This document shows positions 13,428 to 24,300 of a stretch of DNA of 64,000 bases, piece after piece. Numbering within the stretch: position 1 is the stretch's first letter; every line of letters starts with the position of its first letter. Under the pieces are notes generated by a model that ran no database searches, was not told the origin of the DNA, and was given only the letters and a program-made list of their open reading frames with translations. The DNA is from Archilochus colubris (lineage: Eukaryota > Chordata > Aves > Apodiformes > Trochilidae): the NCBI GenBank assembly GCA_023079485.1, contig CM041083.1, positions 177,090,480-177,154,479 on the forward strand, given 5' to 3'. Both the position numbers and the translations under genes were made by a program.

Positions 13428-13960
13428 ACTGGATCTGGATGCAATGGAGTTAATTTGCTTTACAGTAGGTCATATGATGCCTTGGTTTGGATTAGAAGTA
13501 TTGACACACCAGTGCTTTGGCCATTGCTGAGCAGTGCCTGCCCAGTGTCAGAGCTTGTGAGGAGGCAGGGGATGGGCTTGAGGCTGGGGTAGGCTCAGCC
13601 AGAACACCTGTCCTGAACTGACCAAAGGGATATTCCATACTCTATGATGTTCCACTCACCACTAAAAAAACAGGGAAAGAAGGAGGAAGTGGAATGTCTG
13701 TGTCTGTGATGTTCGCCTTCCTAAGGAGGGCACGTTTTATGTGATGAAGCCCTGATTTTGTGGAATGACTGGTGATTTGCTTGCTGATTTGAAATAATAA
13801 ATTCTTTCTTTGCTTTGGTTGTGTGGGCAGCTTTTGCTTTCCCTATTAGAATTTTATCTCAATCCACAAGTTTTCTCACCTTCCTTCTATTTTCTCTGCA
13901 GCCAGCAGGAGAAGGGAGTGAGTGAGTGGCTGTGTGGGTGGGACAGCCCACCATGAGTTC
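13428..13960 (+). mobile_element. Decayed ERVL-type solo LTR (avian endogenous retrovirus)
   Basis: The order of landmarks matches what I remember of a widespread avian ERVL LTR: a GGAGTTAATTT-type start near 13449, TTGCTGAGCAGTGCC near 13526, GACCAAAGGGATATTCCATA near 13620-13639, a polyadenylation signal AATAAA at 13796-13801, then TATCTCAATCCACAAG near 13855 and a final GTGAGTGGCTGTG near 13922. The TATA region after the GATATTCC block is lost or deleted. No TG..CA ends or target duplication can be identified, and no internal retroviral sequence flanks it, so it is a solo, old LTR. Transcriptional sense is plus. Confidence 0.72.
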
Positions 13961-14114
13961 CCACAACTGGTGTGTGTATTCAGCTTTCTATTCCCAGAAG
14001 CAGACCCAAACAACCTCCAGTCAGCACCCTGGACTTCAGAATGAAAGAAATCATATTTTCAAAGAATGTTAGATGAAGTGGAAGCCAAAGTTTTGCTAAA
14101 TAAACCATGACACA

Positions 14115-14604
14115 ATGGGTGTATCAAAAGAATCGTGGCCAGCAAGTTGAAGGCAGGGGATTCTCCAACCCTACTCTGCTCTTGTAAGACACCCATCTGG
14201 AGCACTGTGTCCAGTTTTGGAGCCCCAAAAGAAGAAGGAAATGGAGCTGTTGGAGGGGGTCCAGAGGATGACCACTAAGATGATGAGAGAGCTGGAGCAC
14301 CTCTCCTACAAAGGCAGTCTGAGAAAGATGGGTTTGTTTAGCATGGAGAAGAGAAGGCTCTGGGGAGACCTTATAGTGGCCTTCCAGAGCCTAAAGAGAA
14401 CTTACAAGAAAGCTGGGGAGGGACTTTTTACAAAGGCATGTAGCAACAGGACAAGAGGTAATGACTCTATTTGGGAGAGAGGAGATTCAGGTTAGAAAGA
14501 GATTTCGGAATAAATATTTTAATATCAGGGTGATGAGACACTGGAACAGGTTGCCCAGGGAAGTCGTGGATGCCCCATCCCTGGTGGTGTTCAATGCCAA
14601 CAAG
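14115..14604 (+). mobile_element. CR1 LINE fragment lacking both ends
   Basis: Codes for the C-terminal region of CR1 ORF2, in a subfamily with the reading LEGVQRMTTKMMRELEHL at about 14240-14300. A 92-codon frame (14217-14495) continues after a frameshift into the frame at 14461-14652 ([16 protein letters not shown]). The match stops at about 14604, in the region coding the end of ORF2; the 3' untranslated part and tail are missing. CR1 copies normally lose their 5' end, not the 3' end, so a later deletion is likely. Confidence 0.85.
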
Positions 14605-17532
14605 AAAAAATCTATAAAGATGCAGTGTTTTATATCTAGTTTTTACCCATAAACTCACAATAACATTGAAGGAAAAACAAAGCAACCTGTCAGCCCTACA
14701 ACTTTTTCAAGAGAAAAGCAGAGTGTGTTTGACACTAGCTGCTTCCTTAAAATTCATCACATTCTTCCAAGACAAGAGAGAATGCACATAATTCAGTTTT
14801 AGATTGAAAAGGGACATTTCCAGCCTCTTGAAAACAAACAAGCCAAAACAGTCCTCAATGAAAGTGTTCCAGTTTTATCATTATGATTTGCTGTAACTGC
14901 AGAAGACTCAAAATACTATATTAAGTTTATTTTCTTCATATTATTAATAGCCCTTTTGGTTTTATTATTTCTTCTGTCTGAATACATCTTTCAAAACCCA
15001 GAGTAGAGTTTATAGGGGGAATAAAAAAATCAATCAATTTCCCTCTCCCCTGCAAATTTTATCACAGCAGTAAAATCCATAAATATGGCAAGAGGACTAT
15101 CAGGCAGAGGTAAAATTTCATTTTAACTATTTTTAAGTCACTACATTTCAGACTGACAGTTCTTGTACCTGATTATTATTGTTAGACAGGAATTGTTCTC
15201 ATTTTAAGACAAGTTATGTGAACACAACTTCATTTAAGAATACTGCAGCACCTTTTAAACAAATGAACTCATTATAAAGTATTACATAATATATAGTACC
15301 TTAAAATTCCATGTATAAAATAACTAATAAATTCTAAAGGTAATAAAAAGTAACTACAAACTAATTATAAAGGTAACCTATGCCATTTATGAACTGAATA
15401 TCAGAACGATCAGGTGGTATTTGAGCATCAGCTGGGAGTTTGTTTCTATATCTGCATAACTCATGTACACATAATAAAAGGAGATTTTACATGGAAAATA
15501 GTAAAGCAAGCTAAATAAGTGTTCCCTTCCTTTGCATGCTCCCTTACTTAGTGAAGTAATTGTTTTTCCTTGTATTTTCAGGAGCACCCTTGATACTCAG
15601 TCCTCTTGCTCTTCCATTATGTCTGATGCACATTGGCACCCTGAACAGAAAATGGTTTGGACAGGGCTTTCTGCTGCCTTTTTTCACCTATGATTTTTGT
15701 CCTCACAGAGACAGAATACCCTTCCTAATTCCTAGCACTATCCTTGGGGATTGAAAATACTTTCCAAATCCCAGTAAGCACCGTGGTTGCATCTAGAAAT
15801 TGCAGCAATGGGGCAAGTCCTTCACATACTGCATGGGGAAGAGTTTATATCAAAGAGGAAGAGCCATATGCATTAGCATAAGTACTTAGATATTGGAGCA
15901 GCTGTAAATTAACAAAAAAGAAATGCAAAGGGGAGTTCTGAAGGCTAAGACCTCAACACACTTGGTCGGGTGCCATGTAGTCTTTCCTCTGCTTGGCATT
16001 CATAGCCATGTAGTCTCAGACTTCTTCAACACATGGGTCAGCCTGATCCTCCTGGGAGGATAATTTTAACTACGGATTTTTAAAAAGAAATATGAATTTT
16101 GAGCCTGAGGACCTAAGTCCATTCGTAGTTGTAGTTGAGAAGAGACCAGCATGTTTGGAATGAGAAATAGCTTTCCCAAAATTATGCTTGACCATACGTC
16201 ATACTGCAATTGCACACTATGGAAGTGGAAGAAAATCTAGCAGAGCTAAGGAAGAACCTCTTTCTTTCTTTGTGCAAGAATAGCAAGGGGCAATGTTTTT
16301 TGTAGTCATATGATAATAAAAGAAATGCCAGTGGGGAAGATGGAGCAACCCACATAGTACACAATTAACTTTCTCAGGTGACTGTATCCTATGTCTGTAT
16401 GATATGGATTTCTTTGGGGACAAGTAGTAAGACAAGTCTGATTCTTCACCCGCTTTTGCAAGTTTACTGTTAGTGAAAATGCATTGACTTTGACTGAAGA
16501 AAATGAGAGGATAATTGAGTTCAGGGTCCCTGCTTTGAAGATTTAACGATCTAATTTTGGATTGGGGCAAAAAAACCAAAACAAAACCCAATTATGAAGA
16601 AAAGGAAGACAGAGTCCCTCAGGTTATGCTCATGCCTTTGCTGGCTCCGCTACGTGTCTTTAAATAGAAGCTCTAAATCACAAGTTTATGAACATCACGA
16701 AAGAACGGAAGAAAGAGATTTGCTTTTATTGTATGCCACCAGGGCACAAATATCTAATTTTTGCATCAATATCATAGCTAATTTTCTGGTCATGTGTGAC
16801 AAAACTGCAAAGGTGACATTATTTGAGACATCTGGAAAAAAATGTGTGATGGAAGCTCTTTTGTTTTTACCAAAATGAAGAGCTGCTTTTTTCTGTTAGG
16901 CAGTGGTGCACCACCTTCCCTGAGAGAGCAGATCACCTCTCTAGACCTCACAGAAAGGTTCATGCCAGATCTCATGTACCTCACATCTAAGCAGCTGTCA
17001 ATCTGATGATTATATTGCTATTTGTACCATGGCTTACCACTATTTGTCCTGCTGTACTGAACTACATTTGAAATGGTTATTAAAGTAAAACCTCTTCATT
17101 AATATCTATCTTCCCTTTTATCTAACTTTATGTACTGGCTAAGATAAAACTTTGTACACTGCACAGGCAATAAAGAAATTGCAAGGAGAAAATTAATTCA
17201 GTTTCTGCCTTTTAGAGCTTACTCACTTGTTTGTAATCACAGAAAAAATTCTTCCTTTTAAGATTCAATTCGCCCACTTCAGCTCAAAGCCTTTACAATT
17301 TCATACTTGGGTGTGATATTAAAGTTTAATCTTTGAGGATGTTTAAATCTATTTCCTGTAGAATGTTATGGGGATAATGGAGAAAACATATCCTGAAACA
17401 ACAGACAGCTGCTGCAGTTTTGATATTTCTATTGTGTTCACCTTTCGTGTCAATAGAGTAAGCTTGCTTTGCTTTGCTTTCTTTTGTTGATTTTTAATTC
17501 TGTTCTTCAGTAGCAACATTCCAGCACTTCAA
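14605..17532. other. Unique AT-rich DNA, no gene seen
   Basis: No recognisable repeat or gene. Open frames at 15560-15754 (+) and 16594-16878 (+, 94 codons) have no recognisable product. A pyrimidine tract followed by AG precedes 15583, but this alone does not make an exon. Confidence 0.5.
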
Positions 17533-18410
17533 AGTCATAAAAGCAAAGAATTGATTTAGTTGGAAAAGACTGCTAGGATCACTGAGCCCAGCCCTTAAAA
17601 TATCACTGCCAAGTCCACCACTAAACCATGTCCCTAAGCAGCATGTCTACAAGTCTTTTAAATATCCCCAGGAATAGTGATTCAGCCATTTCCCTGAAAA
17701 GTCAGTTCCAAAGCTTAAGAACCCATTCAGTGAAGAAATCTTTCCTAATATCCAATCTAAACCTTCCCTGGCATAACTTGAGGCCCTTTCTTCTTCTTCT
17801 GTTGCTTGTTACTAGGGAGAGAGAGAGAATCACTTAGAAGAGACCAACCCTCACCTCACTACAATCTCTTAACTCAGAAATAAATCAGAAATATTGTGGC
17901 ACAATCACTTCCCCAGTCCTGCTGGCCACACTATTTCTGATACAAGCCAGGAGGCTGTTGGCCATCTTCACCACCTGGGCACACTGATGCCTCATGGCTG
18001 ACAACCAATATCCCCATGTCCTTCTCTGCAGGGCACCTTTCCAGCCACTCTTGCCCGTGTCTGTAGTGTTGCATAGTATTGTTGTGACCAAAGTGCAAGA
18101 CTTGGCCTTTGTGCCATGCTGAACCTTATACAAATGGCCTTGTCTCATAGATTTAGCTTGTCCAGAACCCTCTGTAGACCCCTTTTACCCTCAAGCAGAT
18201 CAACACTCCCTCCCAATTTGGTGTCACCTGCAAACTTACTGAGGGTTTTATTATTGAGGGCACTCAATCCCCTTTGTTCAGATGATTTATAAAGATTTCA
18301 AAGAGAACTGGCCCCAGTACTGAGCCCTGGGGAACACCACTTGTGACCAGCCACCAACTGAACTTAACTCCATTTCCAAGCTGGTGTACCCTCTTATGTA
18401 TTGTATCTGG
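17533..18410 (-). mobile_element. CR1 LINE, long but decayed
   Basis: Minus-strand CR1 covering the 3' end through the reverse-transcriptase region. Landmarks on the plus strand are CCACTAAACCATGTCCCTAAG (17619-17639), the block coding KNFF/IRK near 17735, GTCCTGCTGGCCACAC near 17916, TTGGTGTCACCTGCAAAC near 18219 (the degenerate FADDTKL region) and CCCAGTACTGAGCCCTGGGG near 18312 (the GVPQGSVLG region). Many indels and stops break the frame; a GA-rich insertion sits at about 17812-17830. The tail at 17533 no longer shows clear ATTCTATG units. It belongs to the same general type as 30129-30812. Confidence 0.85.
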
Positions 18411-20459
18411 AAGCATGCATTGGCCAATAATTGACGTAATCCTGATTTAGCTCTTTCTGGGACAATACAGTGTATCCTTGATTACAAATCTAATGTCTTC
18501 AGAGAATTAATAACAAGCAGGTGAACTATTACTTTTCCTAAAAAAGCTGTGTGAGACCAGATTCAACTCTTACCAAATCACTGCCTTTCTGCCCTCAGCA
18601 GATCAACACTCCTGCCTAAACTTGGTGGGAGTCAACAGAATTCTTGGCAGAAGTCAACAGATTCTTGCTGTAAACCTTTCTGTGTATTGGCTATATCTCC
18701 TGCAAGACAGATATAATGAGGACCAAAGATAATAATTACTGTAGCAAAAGACCTTTCCCTTCATAGGGAATCATAGTCGTCAATGTGCTTCAACCTGAAG
18801 CTGTCAGTGCCCTTTCTTCAGACCTTTGCACCCTCTACAATGTTTCTTATAGTAATAAAAAAGGAATATGCTAAACCAAAGAAAAATTTAAATCCTATAA
18901 AAAATTTGGTATTTCACCTGCAGATTTCTTAGCTACAAAATACATTTCTCATGATTCATTCTTTCTTTCTCTCTTTCTCTTTCCAAACCAGTCTTCAAAT
19001 TGCTGGTAGAACTTGGTCCAGAGGAAGAGTGATGGGTAGAATATAGGGTTAACATTGATTTGAATGGTGTGCGTAAACTTATTTTTTAGTATTTAAAAAT
19101 ACTGAGAGCCAAAATATTCCAGTGTTCAATTATTTATCTGTAAGACTGGGACATCCCTCGATTTATTCTACTTACTTTTTATAGTATAGTATGCTGTCAG
19201 CTTCTAGATATAGGAATTTATTTATACTAGGATACAGAGGCTTCAGACTGATCACTGTCTTTCCATTAATATTGGATGTCCTAGATTAATTCCTATCTCT
19301 AATGGGACACTTTACTTTTGTCAGCTCTGTAAAATGCAGACAGAAAGAGCAAAGTCCCTGCTAAGAGCAGTTCTACCTGTTAGATCTGAATTACCCTTCT
19401 GAAGTCCCTCTCCATCATCACAGACTAGAGAGTGCTAGGGGTAGCTACCTCCTATTTTATGTATTGCATTTAGGTCCCAAATCCCAGACATTTTTTCTGC
19501 ATATTATTCAGGAAAACTACAGTATCAGTGCAACATACAGGTGCATTGAACTGTTTCACCCAATGGGTCTTTTAGATTTACTCAGAAAACCAAATAAGAC
19601 ATCAATATTCTCACAAAGAGAAATGTTTCACACTTAGTAGTAACTATGGAGTTCACAGAAGATGACTACAGCTGGGTGATTGCTTGTAGAAGATATGCCA
19701 GGTGTGAACAGCAGTGAGAAGCAATGCTTACCATCCCTGAGCCCTGAAAGATTGCAAATGAGGTGCTGTTCAATGTTCCAGGGAAAATATTACATATTTG
19801 GGAATGGAAATGATCTAATTAGGTAGGCTAACAATTTTAACAGGCTGAAGGTACATTTCTATGCATGGGATCAGCTGTGGCTTGGCAATTGTCCTAAACA
19901 CATAGACATACTGCTGTGGAACAGACTAGGAACCAGACCATTTCCAAATATTTTGCTTGTTGAATCCCAGTCCTGTGGCTGCACATCCAAATAATACGAG
20001 AGCACAAGATTCAGGTAATCTTTAGGTGCCAGAAATTAGAAATACATGAACATGAAGCAGAAATGCTGTGGAACAATCAAAATAAACCTGCCTAGACCCA
20101 TTAAGTACCTAATATGCCACTAGCACTGAACATTTCAATCAAAAAAAAGATGGTGTTCATAAGGCCAAATGTTGATCTCTGCCTTTTTCATTAATGGGAT
20201 AAATGGGCACTTCTGGAATATGTTTCTTTTCATTCTTATCTACATTTATAGATAGGTGAGATGAATCACTAATACAAAGGCTTATGCCATTGATTAAAAA
20301 GACAATGTATGGTGTCCAGCCCATATTTCATGATTTACATTAGAGACATCCAAAATTCGAGGTGAGAAAACCTTGTTTAAGATGTCTAGAAAGCAGTCTA
20401 CTACATCTAAATAGTCACTATATTTCTACAGCAGTTGAGCCAAGTATCCATTTCCCATT
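18411..20459. other. Unique DNA with a short CR1-like scrap
   Basis: Mostly unrecognised. At 18594-18632 the motif AGCAGATCAACACTCC and the following bases repeat a part of the CR1 just upstream (18195-18230), so a small second CR1 scrap or a local duplication is present. A (CTTT)n stretch lies at about 18958-18982. No gene seen. Confidence 0.5.
18958..18982 (+). repeat. CTTT/CT-rich simple repeat
   Basis: About 25 bases of C and T only, in degenerate CTTT units. Short and ordinary. Confidence 0.75.
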
Positions 20460-21373
20460 TGTTCCAACTAAATACCAGATCCTGCACCTAGGGCAGAGTA
20501 ACACCAGGCACAAGTATAAACTAGGAGTGAAGTTGCTGGAGAACATCCCTGCTGAAAGAGATTTAGAGCCTGACAGCAGGCTCAGTATGTCAGCAGCAGT
20601 GTGCCCTGGCAAACCTTGATCATGGGGTACATCAAACTCGTAGACATGATGCTTAGGGGCATGGTTTGCTGGTGGTGGACTTGGCAGTGTTAAGTTTATG
20701 GCTGGATTCAAGTATTTTTAAGGTCTTGTCCAGCCTACATGATTCTATGATTCTAAATACAGCATATCTGGACAGCCAAAGAGGTGATTATCCCACTGTA
20801 TTCAGCACTGGTGCAGCCTCACCTTGAGTTCTGGGTGCAGTTCTGGACCCTACCATTTAAAAAGGATGAAAAGGTCCTTGAATGCATCCAGAGGAGGGCA
20901 AGAAAGCTGGTGAAAGGGCTGGAAGGCATGTCTTATGAAGAGAAGCTAAGGACTTCAGGCTTGTGTAGTTGAGAGAAAAAGAGGCTGAAGAGCAACCTCA
21001 GGGCTCTCTGCAGCTTCCTGAGGAGGGGAAGTGGAGAAGAAGGTGCTGAGCTCTTCTCCCTGGGATCCAGTGACAGGACACATGGGAATGGTTCAAAGCT
21101 GTGAGGTTTAAACTGCACACTAGGAAGCATTTCTTTACTTGTAGGCAGGTGATAAAACACTTGAATGCATTTCCTGGAGAGGTGGTTGATACCCCAAGCC
21201 TGTCAGTTCTTAAGAGGCATTTGGAAAATGCCCTTAATGGTGTGCTTTAACTTTTGGTGAGCCCTGAAGTGTTCATGCAGTTAGACTGGATGATCACTGG
21301 AGGGTGGTTCCAGCTGAAAACACTTTTTGTTCTATTCTGTTCCATGTCATTTCATTCCATTCAATTCCATTCC
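20460..21373 (+). mobile_element. CR1 LINE (host of a nested CR1)
   Basis: The element runs from the region coding the LHLGQ motif (20491-20505) to a 3' end at about 21373. It is interrupted at about 20638-20754 by another CR1: the coding text stops at GGGTACATCAAAC, and resumes after the inner element with ACAGCATATCTGGACAG and then the [15 protein letters not shown] frame (20784 onward). The 3' terminus is of the type with TTCTATTC/TTCCATTC pentamer-like units (21330-21373), not the ATTCTATG octamer. A few frameshifts and one in-frame stop near 20970 break ORF2. Confidence 0.85.
20638..20754 (+). mobile_element. Nested CR1 3'-end fragment inside another CR1
   Basis: About 115 bp that form a complete CR1 3' end (ATGGTTTGCTGG, GGACTTGGCAGTGTTA, then TGATTCTATGATTCT at 20739-20753) in the middle of an older CR1. 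It is 5'-truncated to its last ~115 bp. The sequence on either side joins into continuous CR1 coding text, which shows that this piece arrived second. Its tail type (octamer) differs from the host element's tail, so the two belong to different subfamilies. Confidence 0.8.
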
Positions 21374-24300
21374 GTGTGCCATCTATGAACTGTGCACTCT
21401 TGTACTAAAGTCTTCCAGTTTCATAGGTTTGCTGTCATACCAGACTTTCCATCCAGAGAGCTCCATCAACAGTAACATTATTTTGGCCACTTATTTGTGA
21501 AGTTAGTACCTAGCATTTTCAAACCTGTTAAAGGTTTCAAGTACTTCCTATGGGCATAGCACATGCAATGGAAAATATTACTGTTGTTTAGTTAAATAAG
21601 AAACTGCATAAAATTTTATGAAGAACTATTCAAAGGACTTTTAAAATGTAACAGAAGCACTCCAGCAGAGTTTAATTTCAATTTATTCAAATCCTCAAAG
21701 AAAAATAAGACCAAAGTGAAAACCAGGAATGACAGCTGATTTGCACCATTCAAGGCTTTCAGCTAATTAAAACCAAGCTACCAGAGTTTTGGATGAACTG
21801 ATGAGGTTTGAAATACTCCTGGGTTTGTAAAGTGAAGTATCATTAGAAAATGGCAATAATGATTTTTAAGTATTCCTCTGTATCTGGAAACTCTGAATGA
21901 GAGTACTTTACTGATGAGAATCTGAAAGAGACTGAATCCCCCTGCTTCTGCTTTAGATTTCTAAAGCTGGATACTAATGAATAAAATTAAATCCTGTGGA
22001 TAAAAAAGCTTTTCAAGCAGAAGACTAACAGTACTTTTCAAATTTCCCTTAGAAAACACTGCTGTAATGTCTTCTGCATCTACTTTTTAAAGACAGACAA
22101 ACATTTTTTTAGGGTCTCAGAACTTGGAGTGAACTAAAATGATCCATGACATTTGCTCAGAGCCTCCATTTCTGAAATAATTCTAAAGTGACACATGTAT
22201 CATCTAGATTTTTCTTACCTCCCATAAATTTCATAAAAGTTCAATTTCTTCCCTGGCAGAATATTGAAGTGTTTCATGTATCAAAGCAGCCCCAAATAAA
22301 ACAGCAGAGGCTGTTGACCCAGAAATATATGAAAGTAGACATCTCCTCATCACATCTGGGCTGTCTTTTGCTCCACAGTTAGTAAGCAACCTGCATGTCC
22401 AATCCAACAGCAACAACAGCAACTTGAGTCACCTTCAACACATTTTATGTGGTACTGGGGACATATCAACAGCTGCCACATACTGCTGACACCTTGTCAC
22501 AGGCCAAGGTCTTGTTTACACAGGGGTTGGCTGTATGCAGTCACAGTCTGGGCTGAATCCACTATGGTCCAGAACTCTGGAAGATACCCAGAGCTTCTCA
22601 TTTTTTGACTGATATTGTCTGTCCTGTACCAGATGCTTCCTGGGTGAGGGTTGAAATTGATGCTATCTGTCAGAGCCCAGGACTTTGCATTCATAGTGTC
22701 TTTTCCAGTAGCCTGACCTCAGCTCAGCTTGAATTCTGTCTACAGCTACCCACTGCTTTGTAGATGGCTCTGCCAAGGCCCTTCCAGGAGACAACATGAA
22801 TCTGTCTTGTCTGCCTCATGTTGTCATTGCAGATGCACAGAAGAGCTTGATGGAGATTTCAGAGAGTCAGATGCAGTAAATTGGCTCAGTATAAAACTTT
22901 AACCACAGAACTCATATGAAACTGAATGCCAGTTGGACAATGCCACAACCCAAGCTAGGGGCCCTTTGAGAGGTAAGTGGTGTCAGTATACATATAATGC
23001 AGCTTTGAGCCCACATTCATTGGTCTATGGAGATGAAAAATATGGGGTAGGGCAGGCTTAATCCTACTGGAAGTCTGTTTGTTATACTGGAAGAACAGTG
23101 TAGTCTGCTTCAGGGTCACTTTAAAACAAGCATAGAAATTTGTGAGGACCTGGAAACTGTTTCTAATCTGAGAGTCTTTGTATATCACAAGGTCTATCCT
23201 CCCTCCAGTGGAGTTCACTAAATCCTTCTTGGTTTCAACAACTAAATTTAACACTTTGCTGGCTGTAAGGCTGGGGTGGTGTTCAGAGTGATTTCTGAAT
23301 GTTACAGTGCTGGAACTTCTGGAGTATATTAAAAAATTCTCACATGCTCTTCAGGTTCAGCAGCCAGCACCTGGAAGTGGCTTCAGTAAAATCAGCCTTT
23401 GCATGAGGGCTGAATCCTTCTCTTCCAGATCATCCTAGCTTGTGACTGCTCTTTCACATCCAGGGAGACCTGAATTCATTTTGCCTATGATAGTTCCAGA
23501 ATCAGGAGTACCAGGGTACACCGCTCTGTTTTTCTAGTTGTGAGGCAGATAGGGTCAGGGTGTGGGGTTTGCCTGGACTGTTCAAACTTCCCAAGAGTTA
23601 CAGATTCTCTCAGGCATAACATTGAGCTAATAATGCACTATGGGGACTTATTTCAAACATCACCAGTAGCTCAAGGAGCACTGTGCTGCCATTCATTAGG
23701 TAGTAGAGACATGATTCACTACAATGGCAATTCATCATAAAGCCACAACTTTCTGGTACATGATCAAAGTCACCAGTCCACTACTCTGAGACTTAGTTAC
23801 ATCTTCTTTAGAGCTGGGAACTGAAAATATGTGCTCCAGTGGATGGCTGGGATCAGTTTTTTTGCCTTGTTTTCTCAACACTTAAGTCTCCTCTGTTGTT
23901 ATCCCAGTGCTACCATCCACCTTCAGCGCAGAATTTTGATCGAGGTGGAGGTCAGCAGACAGCAGGGGAGCAAAAAACAGCTCTGAAAGCAAAATGGAGT
24001 TTTCAGCTGGAGTTAGACATGCTAGGAGTGTCCCTGGTTTAATACAAGGTTCACAAGGCATAGGTGGACACCCCCAGCTTCCTTCCTAGTGAACTGCTGC
24101 AGTTCATCACACTAAAGCAATCACTTGAGACAGCAAGGAGCTGCTGGTTGGAGATGCAATGTGTCACTGGCTGCAGTGTTCAGCATTTGGGAGAACATCT
24201 CACACTTTAAAATCTGTGTTGAATTTTAACATTCTTATGTAAACAGCTTTAGCTGTTTAGCTAAATCTGTACTAGCACCCTATAAGCAGCTAAACAGGTC

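Noticed and set aside
15560..15754. Frame preceded by a pyrimidine tract and AG as a possible exon
   Set aside because: The translation is unrecognised and a pyrimidine-AG site is frequent by chance in AT-rich DNA.
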